A DNA stretch of 64,000 nucleotides, from contig NC_061804.1 of NCBI RefSeq assembly GCF_021462225.1, positions 11,290,740 through 11,354,739 on the forward strand. Direction: 5' to 3'. Shown here one piece after another: positions 45,390-56,202 of the stretch (position 1 is its first letter; the number at the start of each line of letters is the position of its first letter). This DNA is from Girardinichthys multiradiatus (Eukaryota > Chordata > Actinopteri > Cyprinodontiformes > Goodeidae). The position numbers and the translations under genes are program-made. Below the pieces are notes generated by a model, which was not told the origin of the DNA, searched no databases, and saw nothing but the letters and a program-made list of their open reading frames with translations.

Positions 45390-46849
45390 ATTATCCACAA
45401 AGCTCATGCCTAAAGTTATGTTGAGTTAAAAAAAGACATCAAGCTGCAGAGGACCCATGCATTTACTGCAACAACATTCAATACTGATTGGACCTTATCC
45501 AAAATGGGTTGTACTCTGTACAAGCTCATTGGCATAGCAATGTCCAAATGGTAACAGTATAGCAGAGCGAGTAGCATTTTATATCGATGGGTCAAACATG
45601 CAGATCTGAAAACAGTCAGGGGTCACATATTTATTTCTTTTCAGTTCTAGCAGTAAAAGATGGTTCACAATTTAGAAACCAAATTCAAGCAACTTGAGCC
45701 AGATTCAGGTTTCAAAACGAAGACTTGAAATGTAAACATAGTGTGAGTGTAACATAGTGTAACAACTGAAAACTGTAACCTAGAAATATGAATTAAGCAG
45801 ATACGGAAGGATGGAGCTACGTGACTGAAGCAGGTTGACATCAGCAGGATCTGACATTGAGCTTAAGAAAGATGTCAGTATACATTTGGGGAGGATCATT
45901 TATGAATGAGGAGTGTTGTAATGGGGAGGAATGGGAAACTAAAAACTTTGAGGAAAATACGATACAGGGTAATGTTATGGAACGTTACGAAGGCGCAATA
46001 AAGAAAGCATACAGTGTTTACAGAGATTATTGACTCTCGAAAAATATCTTAATGCGCCTTTAAAAGATTTCCTGCTGTTCTCAATTAGAAAAATATCAGC
46101 AAACAAAACATACATGGCACTTATATAACCACTTCCTATATATTGCTATCCAAGCAGTTCCTTGTGATTTTGAGCATGCCAACAGCAACACGGTTTTGCA
46201 TATTTTTGATCATTTGTGGAGTTCTAAATTAAACTAAAGAATACAAAAACAGAATAATTTTCAAAATGTAAAAACTAGCTTGTTAATGTCATGAAAAGTA
46301 AACTTTTCTTTTTTTCTTTGTTTTGTTTCCAGTACTGATCCTGTTAGTTAAGATTAGGCAATATTGATACAGAGTACAATAACATGTTGTATTTAATCAG
46401 GATTACACGTGCTACATTTGTACTGTAAATTAGTTCCACTTAACTCACCTATCCATGACTTTCAGGACAGCATAGTCTATCCTACCAGTGTTTATCGATA
46501 GTGCAAGTCTCTGCATGTTACTGTTAATTTGCTGCGCCAACATGGGTTAACCCGTTCAAGAAGTTACTGTTTAAAATGTGCATAGCTTTATCGTTCTCAT
46601 TTTATTATGACTCGACATACAGCAACATCCGTTAGTAAACACCCATCTGGTTCCTATTACTGTTGTTTTCATACAGAACAGTTTTGCTAAAGTGCTAAGC
46701 TAACGCTAGCATGTTTCCTTTCCGCTGCCATGAGACTCAATCCAACTTGCTAAATATTACATGAAAAATGCAAGTTCATAACACTTGAAATATATTAGTG
46801 CTGGGTCCAGCTATTGGAGGAGACAAGGACTGAGCAACACAGAGAAAAA
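45390..46849. other. No feature seen
   Basis: AT-rich noncoding DNA. No domain or transposon ends recognised. Confidence 0.45.
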
Positions 46850-47076
46850 AGGAGACTGTTAAAAACTCTGAATCCCTGACTGCAGTTGCTGTTGAACAGC
46901 CCACGCCAGCTCTCCAGAGCTCTGCTGTTGCTGAGCAGCCCACATCAGGTCTTCAGAGCACTGCAGCAGCTCAGTCCATGTAATTTCTCCTGAGTGCTGC
47001 CATTATACAGCCCAAGTCTGTCTCAACCTCCTCCACACGCCGCAAAGGACGTCGTAAGAGGTGCCCCTCGGCTTAA

Positions 47077-47451
47077 TTCATCGAGGGTCTCTGCGACGCC
47101 TCAGCTTCTGCTCACGACGCCACTGAGGGTCTCGGCGACGCCTCAGCTCCTGCTCAAGTCACTGAGGGTCCGGGCAATGCTTCATATCCAGAGCACGTCA
47201 CTGAGGGTCCGGGCGATGCCTCAGCTCCAGCGCACGTCATTGAGGGTCTCGGCGACGCCTCAGCTGCTGCTCCTAGTCTGCAGGCCTTCCAGGGGTTCAG
47301 TGAGGAACTGGTCCTCGTTCTGGCTTCTGAACCCAGAGACGAGGGGTTCGAGGAGGAAGCGCCACCGGATCCTGTCTCTGATATGTCTGCTGTTATGAAT
47401 TGGGGTTGTTGGGTTTCTGTTTTTTTCTTATATGTTTCTCACAGTTTTTGA
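47077..47451 (+). pseudogene. Tail of an LTR-element ORF with 13-14-residue repeats
   Basis: After a TAA at 47074-47076 the frame stays open to TGA at 47449-47451. It has five imperfect copies of EG(L/P)GDASAPAHVT. A unique acidic part follows, GFSEELVLVLASEPRDEGFE and EEAPPDPVSDMS. The last 20 residues are read from the LTR, so coding and LTR overlap. Repeats of this kind occur in predicted low-complexity fish proteins that derive from transposons. No enzymatic domain is present. Confidence 0.7.
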
Positions 47452-47919
47452 ATCATGTTTCTGTTTATTATTTTCCTGGTCATACTTTAGCTTTTTCTTG
47501 TTCATGTTTTATCAAGTAAAATTTTTGGATCTGGTTATGCTTTAGTTTCATGTTTTTCTAGTTATATTTCTATTAGTTTGTATCCTTGATGTTCGGTTTT
47601 GCTCCTGTCACGTTGTGTTCTGTCTGTCAATTTTATTTGGTTCACCTGCTCCAAGCTAATCTGTCTCCTTGCTCCACCTGGTTCACGCTTCATAAATGCA
47701 CACCTGTTGTGCACACATGTCACTTGTGTCCTGTTGTTCACGCCAAGCCTGTCTTGCCAGCCTGCCCATGTCTGTTTTTGCCTGTCTTGCCTGCCCGTTT
47801 ATTGTTTTGGTTCCTGCCTCCTCCTGTGAGTGAGTTTTTTGTTATTAAATCTTATTCACTTACCGTCATGCTGCCTGCTCATCTGTATTCCGGGTTGCTC
47901 AATTTTGCAAGTACTAACA
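47391..47919 (+). repeat. 3' LTR (529 bp)
   Basis: It starts TGTTATGAATTGGGG and ends TACTAACA. It aligns with the solo LTR 3219-3757 through the whole length, with indels in the middle. The end block GTTATTAAATCTTATTCACT TACCGTCATG is the clearest match. Confidence 0.9.
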
Positions 47920-47939
47920 CAAACTAATAAGAACATGTA

Positions 47940-48600
47940 TACAGGTTACTTTACCTCTTGGTAGATTTTTTTGGTCTTCTGTATTTGGGGAAATTAACTG
48001 GAAGCAAATTTGGTTAAATGGGGAGAAATTTTGCATAACTAATAAAGTTAAGGAGGTTACATATAAAATTATTAATATATATCTTGTTAAAAGAAACACT
48101 GGAAAGATTTAAACTTAATATTGACTACTCTTGTACATTCTGTGAACAATAAATGGAGACAATTTGTCATTTATTTTATCAATGTACTAATGCAATGACG
48201 TTCTGGGTAGAGGTACAACTTATAAGACTGAAAACTGGACAAACACTTCAACTTATACTATGTTTTGATGATAAGGACATAAATAAAGATTTGATCTACT
48301 TCACCCAACTTCTACTCCTCCTTGGAAAATTCCACATTCACAAGAAGAAATGGACACACTCCAAACCAAACATAGGCCATTTAAACAAGGAGCTCCATTC
48401 ATACTACACCACAATTGAAGGACTTGACAACAATAAGGCAATGAAAACCATCTCGATTGTAGATAAACTTAATGTGAATTTCTGATCAGTTTGCTTTCTT
48501 TTCTGTGCATTATCATTTAATTCAGTACTCAGTTGTCATACCCCTGGTAGACAAATGTTTTGTATGTTATGGTTATGGAATTCAATAAAAAAAAAAAAAA
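47940..48600 (+). mobile_element. L1/Tx1-like LINE, 5'-truncated 3' end with poly(A)
   Basis: The element ends AATAAA running into a pure A tract (to 48600), as L1-type retrotransposons do. Upstream lies the C-terminal end of an ORF2-type protein. It sits directly after the LTR at 47391-47919. A target duplication could not be placed. Confidence 0.8.
48105..48485 (+). pseudogene. C-terminus of L1-like ORF2 with zinc-binding motif
   Basis: The frame reads NIDYSCTFCEQ, a TAA stop, then METICHLFYQCTNAMTFW. This is the Cys-Cys-His-Cys zinc-binding end found after the reverse transcriptase in L1-type ORF2 proteins. It continues for about 100 residues to VDKLNVNF and a TGA. The in-frame TAA at about 48150-48152 and the 5' truncation show it is dead. 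Confidence 0.82.
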
Positions 48601-50639
48601 ACTTTCTTCCTCTTTGCTCGTAGCTCTCCAGGCTTCACTGGGGAGGACTGGTGTATGAACATCTTGATCTCACTGGCTGAGCAAATACAGTTACTGCATC
48701 TTTGAGGAGACCCTTGATCCAATGTAAAGAACGGTCTGATGTTTGCGTATCCTGTGACTTGTATCCCAGCCACAAGGCTAGCAAGGAATACACCTGACTT
48801 TCTATCACAGACAGTAGACCATCCAAAGGTATCAGTAGTAGAGTTTAGTCAGGGGCTCAAAAACCAATCATTTGAGATCAGGAGGCCGATCAGATCATTC
48901 AGATTGGCTAAACATCCAACATTGCAATTAAAGATGAGTAAACAGACAAGCTAGGTGACTGCAGCTGTTTGTGAACATAAGGTTTATCAGGTAAGAAGAT
49001 TATTTTGCGGTTTTCACTTTTTATGTTTCCTCCGTAAAAGTATAACAAAGGCTATACTGTATATGTGACAGTTGTTGGGAGAAAAAAGGCTGACGCATGC
49101 CTGTGCACAGAGTGAAAATATTATTCAGAACAGGAGCAGAAATTACATCTATCTGAAATCTACATGGAATTTTGTGTTTAAAACAACAGGCGGACTGGGT
49201 TTGACCCCGAACCTTTAAATCTTTCTGTAGGGAGCAGATTTGTTAGGTCTCCAAGCTGTGGCTCTGACAACAATTTCCCAACATTCTTTCTTCTCACTGG
49301 GCTAGGGTTCTGAGTTCAGTCTTCTAATCATAACATCACTCTTTGGCAACTTTCAGAGGCGTTCTCAGCTGCCACGTGCTCTGACTTTTTATGGCAACCT
49401 AACCTAAAACTATCATAAGGAGCAATCCTAAACTGAAATGGCAAGGATAAATTTTAAACGTGATAATGTATGCCCTTTAAGTAACTACCAAGGGATAGTG
49501 ATAGGAGTGGTGGGGAACAATAGAAAACTGGATTTGGCCCTATTACCCTGCAGCTATTAAAAGCTTGCTACAGTTAAATTCATTATCAAAAAAAGAAGTG
49601 ATAGGAGTTGGAAACTATATTTTACTTCTGGAGAGCTAAATGGTCACATTTTTGGAAATACCTCAAGGCCAAATAAATATTTTGTGTTGTCAAAGGTCCC
49701 GTTGTCTTCTTTCTTCAACCCACTGCTACAGAAAAGGCTTCTTTGTTTCTGCACGGGCACCTCACGTGTTTGTTCAGTGTGCCAATCAATGAAAAAGAGG
49801 ACGTGATGGGATGGAGGTGGGCTAAGCATTGCTGCGGTTAAACACAAGGAGCCTTATCCATGTGTGGACAGACGGGCTCTTTAAACACACACCAGCAATG
49901 CATGCATTCATGTGCATTCGGTCTCACACAAGCACATGCAGAGTGGAGCTCAGATAAGTGACTGAATCAATCACGTGCATACAGTGTTTGCTTGTCAGCC
50001 GGTATGCTTTTCTTTTATACCACTGGTTCAATTTCCCAAGCAACTGGAGCCCTATCAGCGTTTTTCCAGAATATATATTCAACAAGGTCATCTCTCACTA
50101 CAACAAGAAATATCTCAGCAACATGGATGTGTCTCTGCTATTGAAATGTCAATATTCCCTATAGCCCATTGTATTATAATCTACATTTGTCAATTCACGG
50201 GCTGCTTAAAGCCGCTGAGAACATTGCTTCTTCTTTAAGAGGCTCGTATTGACTCCTGTTCACTGATTTATTCAGATAATACCAGCATGAGAGCTGAATC
50301 TTATTAAACTTCAGAGTAGCAGTAGACAGGATTCCATTATAATTTCAGATTTTATTTTAAATTTTGAGCATTCCTCATGAATCTAGTAAAAATTTTATAT
50401 TTTAGCAAAGCCAGAGTTTTACGGCGATATGGCAGCTGGAAGTTGAAGAGCATAATTAATAAAGTGTAAGTCAAGTGTGTGCTATAAAAAAGTTATGATT
50501 GAAATTAAATTTAACAGGGAGCAGAGGGGTTTTACTCCTTGCTCATGTTCATTCAGAGGGTGCACACAGAACTCAGTACTGCTGCCTTCATCTCCCATAC
50601 TCGGAATAAACTAATAACAAGGATTTTTAAGTTTTGCTC
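48601..50639. other. No gene recognised; possible conserved block at 49975-50300
   Basis: About 2 kb without transposon signatures. 49975-50300 is dense in mixed sequence, for example TGTCAATTCACGGGCTGCTT, and may be regulatory. No coding domain is visible in its overlapping frames of 68 and 87 codons. Confidence 0.3.
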
Positions 50640-51441
50640 TGAAGAAGCATTTGACTCCATACAGATTTCTGCTGTTTTTGGTTTTGTATCACACTTAATA
50701 TAGTTTCAATCACTAAACTTTAATTTATGACACCAAAATAACTTTAATAGATACAAAAAAAACATATTTTCAAATGATTATATTAAATAAAATAAAACTA
50801 CCAAACAATCCTGGCCCTATTTGAAAAAGTAATGACACCACTAAACCTCATAACTGGTTGTTCCAATTCAATTCAGTGTATTTATATAGCGCCAATTCAC
50901 AACACATGTCGTCTCAAGGCTCTTCACAAAGTCAGGTACATACATTCCAATTAATCCTAATCATTGAACAGTGCAGTCAGATTCAGTTATTTATTCAAAT
51001 TGGTTAAAAGGTTTTCTGTCTAAGGAAACCCAGCAGATTGCATCCAGTCAGTGACTTGCAGCATTCACTCCTCCTGGATGAGCATGTAGAGACAGTGGAC
51101 AGTCAATGGCGTTTACTTTGCAGCAATCCCTCATACTGAGCATGCATGTAGCAACTGTGGAGAGGAAAAACTCCCTTTTAACAGGAAGAAACCTCCAGCA
51201 GAACCAGAACCAGGCTCAGTGTGAGCGACCATCTGCCACGACCGACTGGAAGTTTGAGATAAAGAACAGAGCAGAAACACAAAGAGAACAAAGAAGCACT
51301 GATCCAGGAGTACTTTCTATGGGAAGGAAAAGTAAATGTTAATTGATGTAGATCCTTTAGTTGTTTCATCTAAAAAGAATGATCAGATAAACTCTGAGCC
51401 AGTTTTCAAGGTTAGAGTCTGAAAGAGAGCACATATAATTA

Positions 51442-51992
51442 GGCTGCGTTCACACTGCAGCTTGAGTGACCAAAATCAGATTTTTTTGCCCGTATGTGAC
51501 CTGTATCCAAACTTTTCATGACAGTCTGAACAACACAGATTCAATTTTTTCAAATGCGACCCAGGCCACTTGGATATGTGGTCCCAAATCTGATACGTAT
51601 CTGATCTTTTCAAATGCGACCTGTGCCTGTATGGTCAGGTCGTATTCGTCCGATACTTGACAAACGTCACTATTCTGCTACGCGGAAGCAGGAAGAAAAA
51701 CAACCATGGCGGACATGGTTGTTAATGTGCTGGCTCCGGTTGGAAAACAACTTAAAACTCACAAGATACAGTCCAACATTTTTTTACTTCTGCAAACACT
51801 AAGCACGCTTGCTACATGTGACATCATTGCGTCGTCTGCTGTGCATGCAGGGAACTTGAGTTGTATGAATGCATTCACACAGGAGATCACTACAAGTCAC
51901 ATTTATTTGGAAATGTGAACGACCACGCAATAAAATCGGATTTCAACAAAAAATTGGAAATGAGCATTAAGACCTGCAGTGTGAACGTAGCC
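51442..51992. mobile_element. Non-autonomous DNA transposon (MITE, 551 bp) inside the L2 3' UTR
   Basis: The ends are GGCTGCGTTCACACTGCAG and, inverted, GGCTACGTTCACACTGCAG, 18 of 19 identical. The flanks ataatta (51435-51441) and atagtta (51993-51999) agree in 6 of 7 and may be the target duplication. No transposase is encoded. Superfamily not assigned. Confidence 0.8.
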
Positions 51993-52352
51993 ATAGTTAC
52001 TGTAAAAGCTCAGTCAGTAGCCATGTCTAGCAGAGAGAAAGGGTTAAACATTAAAAGACAGGGCCATGTGGATCATCGGTAGAGGGTGAGCATTAAGTTG
52101 TTGCCAGCAGAAGCTTGAACGATGCCCCACTCCAGAAAGGTGTCACAGGTAGACACAGAGTCAGGCCAGGTGTAGCTTCTAGGAAGAGTAAAGAGAGAAC
52201 AAAGTTAAAAGCTGAAATGACAGCAAATAATGCAAAATTGGAGAGTAGTGTGAGAATGTAGCGAAGACAGTGAAAGTGGTCATTATGTCCTCCAGCAGCC
52301 TAAGCCTATAGCAGCATAACTACCGAGATAGCTCAGGATGACCTAAGCCACT

Positions 52353-52740
52353 CTAACTATAAGCTTTATCAAAAAGGAAAGTTTTAAGCCTAGCCTTAAA
52401 AGTAGACAGGGTGTCTGCCTCACGGACCAAAACCGGGAGCTGGTTCCACAGTAGAGGAGCCTGATAACTAAAGGATCTGCCTCCCATTCTACGTCTAGAG
52501 ACTCTAGGAACCACCAGTAAACCTGCAGTCTGAGAACGAAGTGCTCTGTTAGGAACATATGGAACAATCAGATCTCTGATGTATGATGGAGCTAGATCAT
52601 TAAGGGCTTTATATAAGAATTTTAAATTCCATTCTGGACTTAACAGGGAACCAATGAAGGGAAGCTAAAATAGGAGAAATATGATCTCTCTTTTTAATTT
52701 TCATCAGGACTCTTGCTGCACCATTTTGAACACTTCAGTG
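52353..52740 (-). pseudogene. C-terminal end of L2-like reverse transcriptase protein
   Basis: On the - strand LHWFPVKSRMEFKILI is followed, after a one-base frameshift near 52610, by YKALNDLAPSYIRDLIVPYV, SQTAGLLVVPRVSRRRMGGR and STFKARLKTFLFDKAYS, then TAG (52353-52355). This is the conserved tail after the reverse transcriptase of L2-clade LINEs. Upstream there are two stops (QES**KLK). Confidence 0.88.
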
Positions 52741-53369
52741 TTTGTGATAACTGGTTATGAGTCTTTACCATCACAGTGGAGGAATTTTGGCCCACTCTGC
52801 TTTACAGAATAATTTTAATTCAAAACAAAACACATTGAATGACACCAAACTCTTATTCACAAGCAGAATATTTACGTTTAGCAAACAATACAATAAAAAC
52901 CTCTATATTTAGTTGAACATAATTTATTTTTTACTTTTTATGAACTTATGGTATCACTCTAAAATTTGCATTTCTAAAACAAATACCTGCACAGGTTAAA
53001 TTCTGCGGCTGCGAGAGCCACTGCAGACCTGTCAGCTGAAACAATGAAACCAATTCTGAAACTCCTTCGAGAAGATAAATCAATACAATAAGGTGGAAAA
53101 AGGTGTTGGGTTCTTTCCCAGTTAGCTGGGTGTAAAACGTATTGCATCTCAAAGAAACCAACTAAAAGAAGCCAAACTAGAACCTTTATTAGACCCAAAC
53201 ACAGAAGAAAATGTTCCATTAGGCTGAAGAGAAGCATTCAAGGGCTGCTGTGACTGAAATTATAAGTTGCACTTTGGCACCCAACTTCTATAACCAAGAA
53301 TGAAAGAATATGACATACAGGGATTGGACAATGAAACTGAAACACCTGGTTTTAGACCACAATAATTTA

Positions 53370-53711
53370 TTAGTATGGTGTAGGGCCTCCTTTTGCGGCC
53401 AATACAGTGTCAATTTGTCTTGGGAATGACATATACAAGTCCTGCACAGTGGTTAGAGGGATTTTAAGCCATTCTTCTTGCAGGATAGTGGCCAGGTCAC
53501 TACGTGATACTAGTGGAGGAAAACGTTTTGTGACTCGCTCTTCCGAAACACCCCAAAGTGGCTCAATAATATTTAGATCTGGTGACTGTGCAGGCCATGG
53601 GAGATGTTCAACTTCACTTTCATGTTCATCAAACCAATATTTCACCAGTCTTGCTGTGTGTATTGGTGCATTGTCATCCAGTTCAAGGTAGTTCAAGGTA
53701 GTAGACTGCAC
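53370..53711 (-). pseudogene. Chimeric LINE-Tc1 open frame (113 codons), transposase C-terminus
   Basis: The frame starts in LINE sequence ([11 protein letters not shown]) and continues without a stop into the Tc1 transposase C-terminus. It keeps the second catalytic Asp region DDNAPIHTARLVKYWFDEHE, the Glu motif PDLNIIEPLWG, and the normal end AAKGGPTPY. The first Asp and the DNA-binding domains are absent. It is an accidental fusion; expression is not implied. Confidence 0.85.
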
Positions 53712-55880
53712 CAGTGTACCAGCCGATCCACCTGCTGTCTGTATGCAGACTCATCACCGTCCTGGATCAGTCCAATGACAGTGGTGTCGTCTGCAAACTT
53801 AAGGAGTTTCACGGACGAGTCCGATGAGGTGCAGTCATTTGTGTACAGAGAGAAGAGGAGTGGGGATAGAACACATCCCTGGGGGGCACCAGTACTTATT
53901 GATCTGGATTGGGAGAAGATGTTCCCCAGTCTCACCTGCTGCTGTCGGTCTGTCAGGAAGCTGTTGATCCACTGACAGGTGGAGGCTGGGACGTTGAGCT
54001 GTGTGAGCTTCTGGTGGAGGATGTCTGGTATAGTGTTGAAGGCCGAGCTGAAGTCTACAAACAGGATCCTGGCGTACGTCCCTGGACGGTCGAGGTGTTG
54101 CAGGATGAAGTGTAGACCTAAGTTAACAACATCATCTGCCGACCTGTTTGCTCGGTAAGTAAATTGCAGAGGGTCCAGCAGGGGGCCTGTGGTGTCTTTC
54201 AGGTGCTTCAACACCAGCTGCTCAAAGGATTTCATGACCACAGACGTCAGGGCTACAGGCCTGTAGTCAATTAATCCTACAATGGTGGGTTTCTTGGGAA
54301 CCGGGATGATGGTGGATCGTTTGAGGCAGGAGGGGACCTCACATTTCTCCAGTGACTTGTTGAGCACAGGCTTTCAGGCATGATGGGGAGACGTTATCAG
54401 GTCCTCCAGCTTTCTTTGTTTTCATGCGCTGAAAGAACCTGTTTACCTCTTCTTCGGAGATCTTTAGTGCAGGCAGAGGATCTGATGGTGGGGGGTTGGT
54501 TGCTTCATGGGAGGAATTTGTTCCTGAATGGGATGTAGAGGGGATGATTTGAGGTGTGAATGGCTTCTTGTCATGTCTGCAGTAGAAGCCATTCAGACGG
54601 TTGGCCAGGAGATGACTCTGTTCAGGATGGGTGGAGAGGCTCTTGTAGCTCTTGTGAGCTTCTTCCTTTTCCCTGCGCAGATTCCTGAGGTGTGGAGTAA
54701 ACCATGGCTTATTGTTCCCAAAGGTGCAGAAGGTCTTGGTCTGCACACACATGTCCTCACAGAAACGGATGTATGATGTCACCACATTAGTTAGTTGGTT
54801 TAGGTCAGTGGCTGAAGTTTCATAAACAGTCCAGTCTGTGCATTCAAAGCAGGCCTGTAGCATCTGCTTTGATTCCTCAGTCCACTTCTTAACAGTGTGA
54901 ACCTTGGGTTTGGAAGCTCTTAGTCTCTGTCTGTAGGTTGGGATGAGGTGGATTAGATAATGATCCGAAAAACCCAGAGCAGCCCTGGTAACAGCATGAT
55001 ATTAGTCATTTAAAGCTGTGTAACAATGGTCCAGTGTGTTTTTGTCTCTGGTGGGACACTTAATATGCTGTTTGTATTTGGGGAGTTCATTTGAGAGGTT
55101 TGCGCTGTTAAAATCTCCCAGTATTATAATGAAAGAGTCAGGGTATTTTTTCTCCAGGTCTGTAATCAGCTCAGCAAGATGTTTTTCCACGGCAGAAGTG
55201 CAGCCATGCGGTGGAAAATATGAGCCGATTATTATAAATGAGGAAAACTCTCTCGGTGAATAAAACGGTTTACAGTTTATGGAAAATAACTCCAGATCAG
55301 GACTACATGTTTTCCCAGCACTTTTACGTCTCTGCACCAACCTTCATTTATATAAAAGCAGATTCCGCCTCCTCGCCTCTTCCCCGATAGCTCCGCGCTG
55401 CGATCCGCTCTGAGCAGCTGGAAGTCCGGCATCAGCAGTGCGCGGTCTGGGATGTTTTCACTCAGCCATGTCTCGGTGAAGCAGAGAACCGCTGATCCGC
55501 GGAGGTCCGTGTTTTTACCGGTGAGAAGAAGCAGCTCATCCATCTTGTTTAGAGAGCGGACATTTGCCAGGTGGATTGAAGGCAGTGGTGTGCAAAGTCC
55601 TCTTTTGCGGAACTTTACCAGCGCGCCTTCCCCTTCGACGTTTTTGGCGCAGAATCCCATATAGAGCCGCAGCCCCACTCGCCAGGAGCTCAGTGAACCT
55701 CGGATCGATGAAAGATGGTGAAAAAATCCCAAGAGAGGACTCTCTGATGTTGAGACGTTCCTCTCTACTGAATGAGACCACAGAACTGTGGCTCGAAAAA
55801 CATAAAAACACACAAAATACAAAAACAAAGAGAGATCAAAGCTCCGAGGCCGCCATCGTCGGCGCCATCTTGACTAAAGA
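53681..55880 (-). mobile_element. L2/Rex1-like LINE with intact 5' end, missing its 3' half
   Basis: The 5' end at the right reads TCAAGATGGCGCCGACGATG, a typical LINE start region. It encodes endonuclease and reverse transcriptase. The left end stops inside the reverse transcriptase, after the residues matching WCS-NNLEL. It is followed by a 10-bp duplication GTTCAAGGTA (53681-53700) and then Tc1. LINEs normally lose 5' sequence; here the 3' end and adjoining Tc1 were lost, which points to a later deletion. Confidence 0.88.
53693..55828 (-). pseudogene. L2/Rex1-like ORF2: APE endonuclease plus reverse transcriptase, broken
   Basis: The protein would nick DNA and reverse-transcribe the element. 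Endonuclease motifs in order: LPSIHLANVRSLNKMDEL, CFTETWLSE (catalytic Glu), IILGDFNSANL, LDHCYT and SDHYLIHL. The reverse transcriptase follows: [19 protein letters not shown], motif [12 protein letters not shown], motif [14 protein letters not shown], motif [13 protein letters not shown]. Frameshifts lie near 55310 and 54350, and a TAA stop follows LND near 55002. The frame ends at VHWCSLLP, where LINE sequence is cut and a 10-bp repeat begins. Motif A resembles the conserved Rex1 site, so Rex1 or a close relative is likely. Confidence 0.9.
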
Positions 55881-56014
55881 TGGTGGAATGCTGACATTAC
55901 CCTGGATACCGTGGCTCTTGATACATCACAAAGACTTGCTGTCTTGGTCACAGATGCGCCAGCAAGACGTGCACCAACAATTTGTCCTCTTTTGAACTCT
56001 GGTATGTCACCCAT
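55874..56014 (-). pseudogene. Tc1 transposase N-terminus (46 residues) cut off by the LINE
   Basis: An ATG at 56014 gives MGDIPEFKRGQIVGARLAGA and the helix-turn-helix SLCDVSRATVSRVMSA. It then enters the LINE 5' end and stops at TAG (55874-55876). It is nearly identical to the N-terminus at 13750-14020. Confidence 0.88.
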
Positions 56015-56202
56015 GATGTTGTGTGCATTTCAATATTTTGAGCAAAACTGTGCTCTTACCCTGCTAATTGAACCTTCACACTCTGCTCTTACTGGTGCAA
56101 TGTGCAATCAATGAAGACTGGCTACCAGGCTGGTCCAATTTAGCCATGAAACCTCCCACACTAAAATGACAGGTGTTTCAGTTTCATTGTTCAACCCCTG
56201 TA

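Larger units (their letters stand above)
46850..47919 (+). mobile_element. LTR retrotransposon, 3' part (internal end plus 3' LTR)
   Basis: CG-rich coding-like sequence (to about 47390) runs straight into an LTR of the same family as the solo LTR at 3219-3757. The 5' LTR, gag and pol are absent. The left boundary is set by composition and is approximate. Ty3/gypsy affiliation is inferred from the TGTTA...TAACA ends and the 5-bp duplication at the solo copy. Confidence 0.75.
50860..52746 (-). mobile_element. L2-like LINE, 5'-truncated, with long 3' UTR
   Basis: The 3' end is on the left with a GAATTGAATT tail and ATTTATATAGCGCC, the same tail as 28381-28568. The coding C-terminus lies at 52353-52740. 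The rest is 3' UTR, enlarged by a MITE at 51442-51992. ATAACTGGTT occurs on both sides (50850-50859, 52747-52756). It may be a 10-bp target duplication, but the host may carry similar text naturally. Confidence 0.85.
50640..52870 (+). mobile_element. DNA-transposon relic interrupted by an L2-like LINE
   Basis: 50640-50859 and 52747-52870 are two arms of one decayed element. The left arm has AGATTTCTGCTGTTTTTGG and CCTCATAACTGGTTGT. The right arm has GTTATGAGTCTTTACCATCA CAGTGGAGGAATTTTGGCCC ACTCTGC. The relic at 34019-34300 shares the same order of motifs. No coding frame remains. Confidence 0.6.
53318..56200 (-). mobile_element. Second copy of the GGTTGGACAATGAAACTG Tc1 family, broken by a LINE and a deletion
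   Basis: Ends are CAGGGATTGGACAATGAAAC and, inverted, CAGGGGTTGAACAATGAAAC. TA lies at 53316-53317 and 56201-56202. Tc1 sequence occupies 53318-53680 and about 55881-56200. Comparison with 11487-14206 shows about 590 bp of Tc1 (transposase middle, equal to about 11850-12435) missing. A LINE lies between the arms. Confidence 0.93.

Noticed and set aside
50850..52756. ATAACTGGTT as a certain 10-bp target duplication of the L2-like LINE
   Set aside because: The host relic family seems to carry similar text at both places, so the match may be natural; kept only as a possibility.
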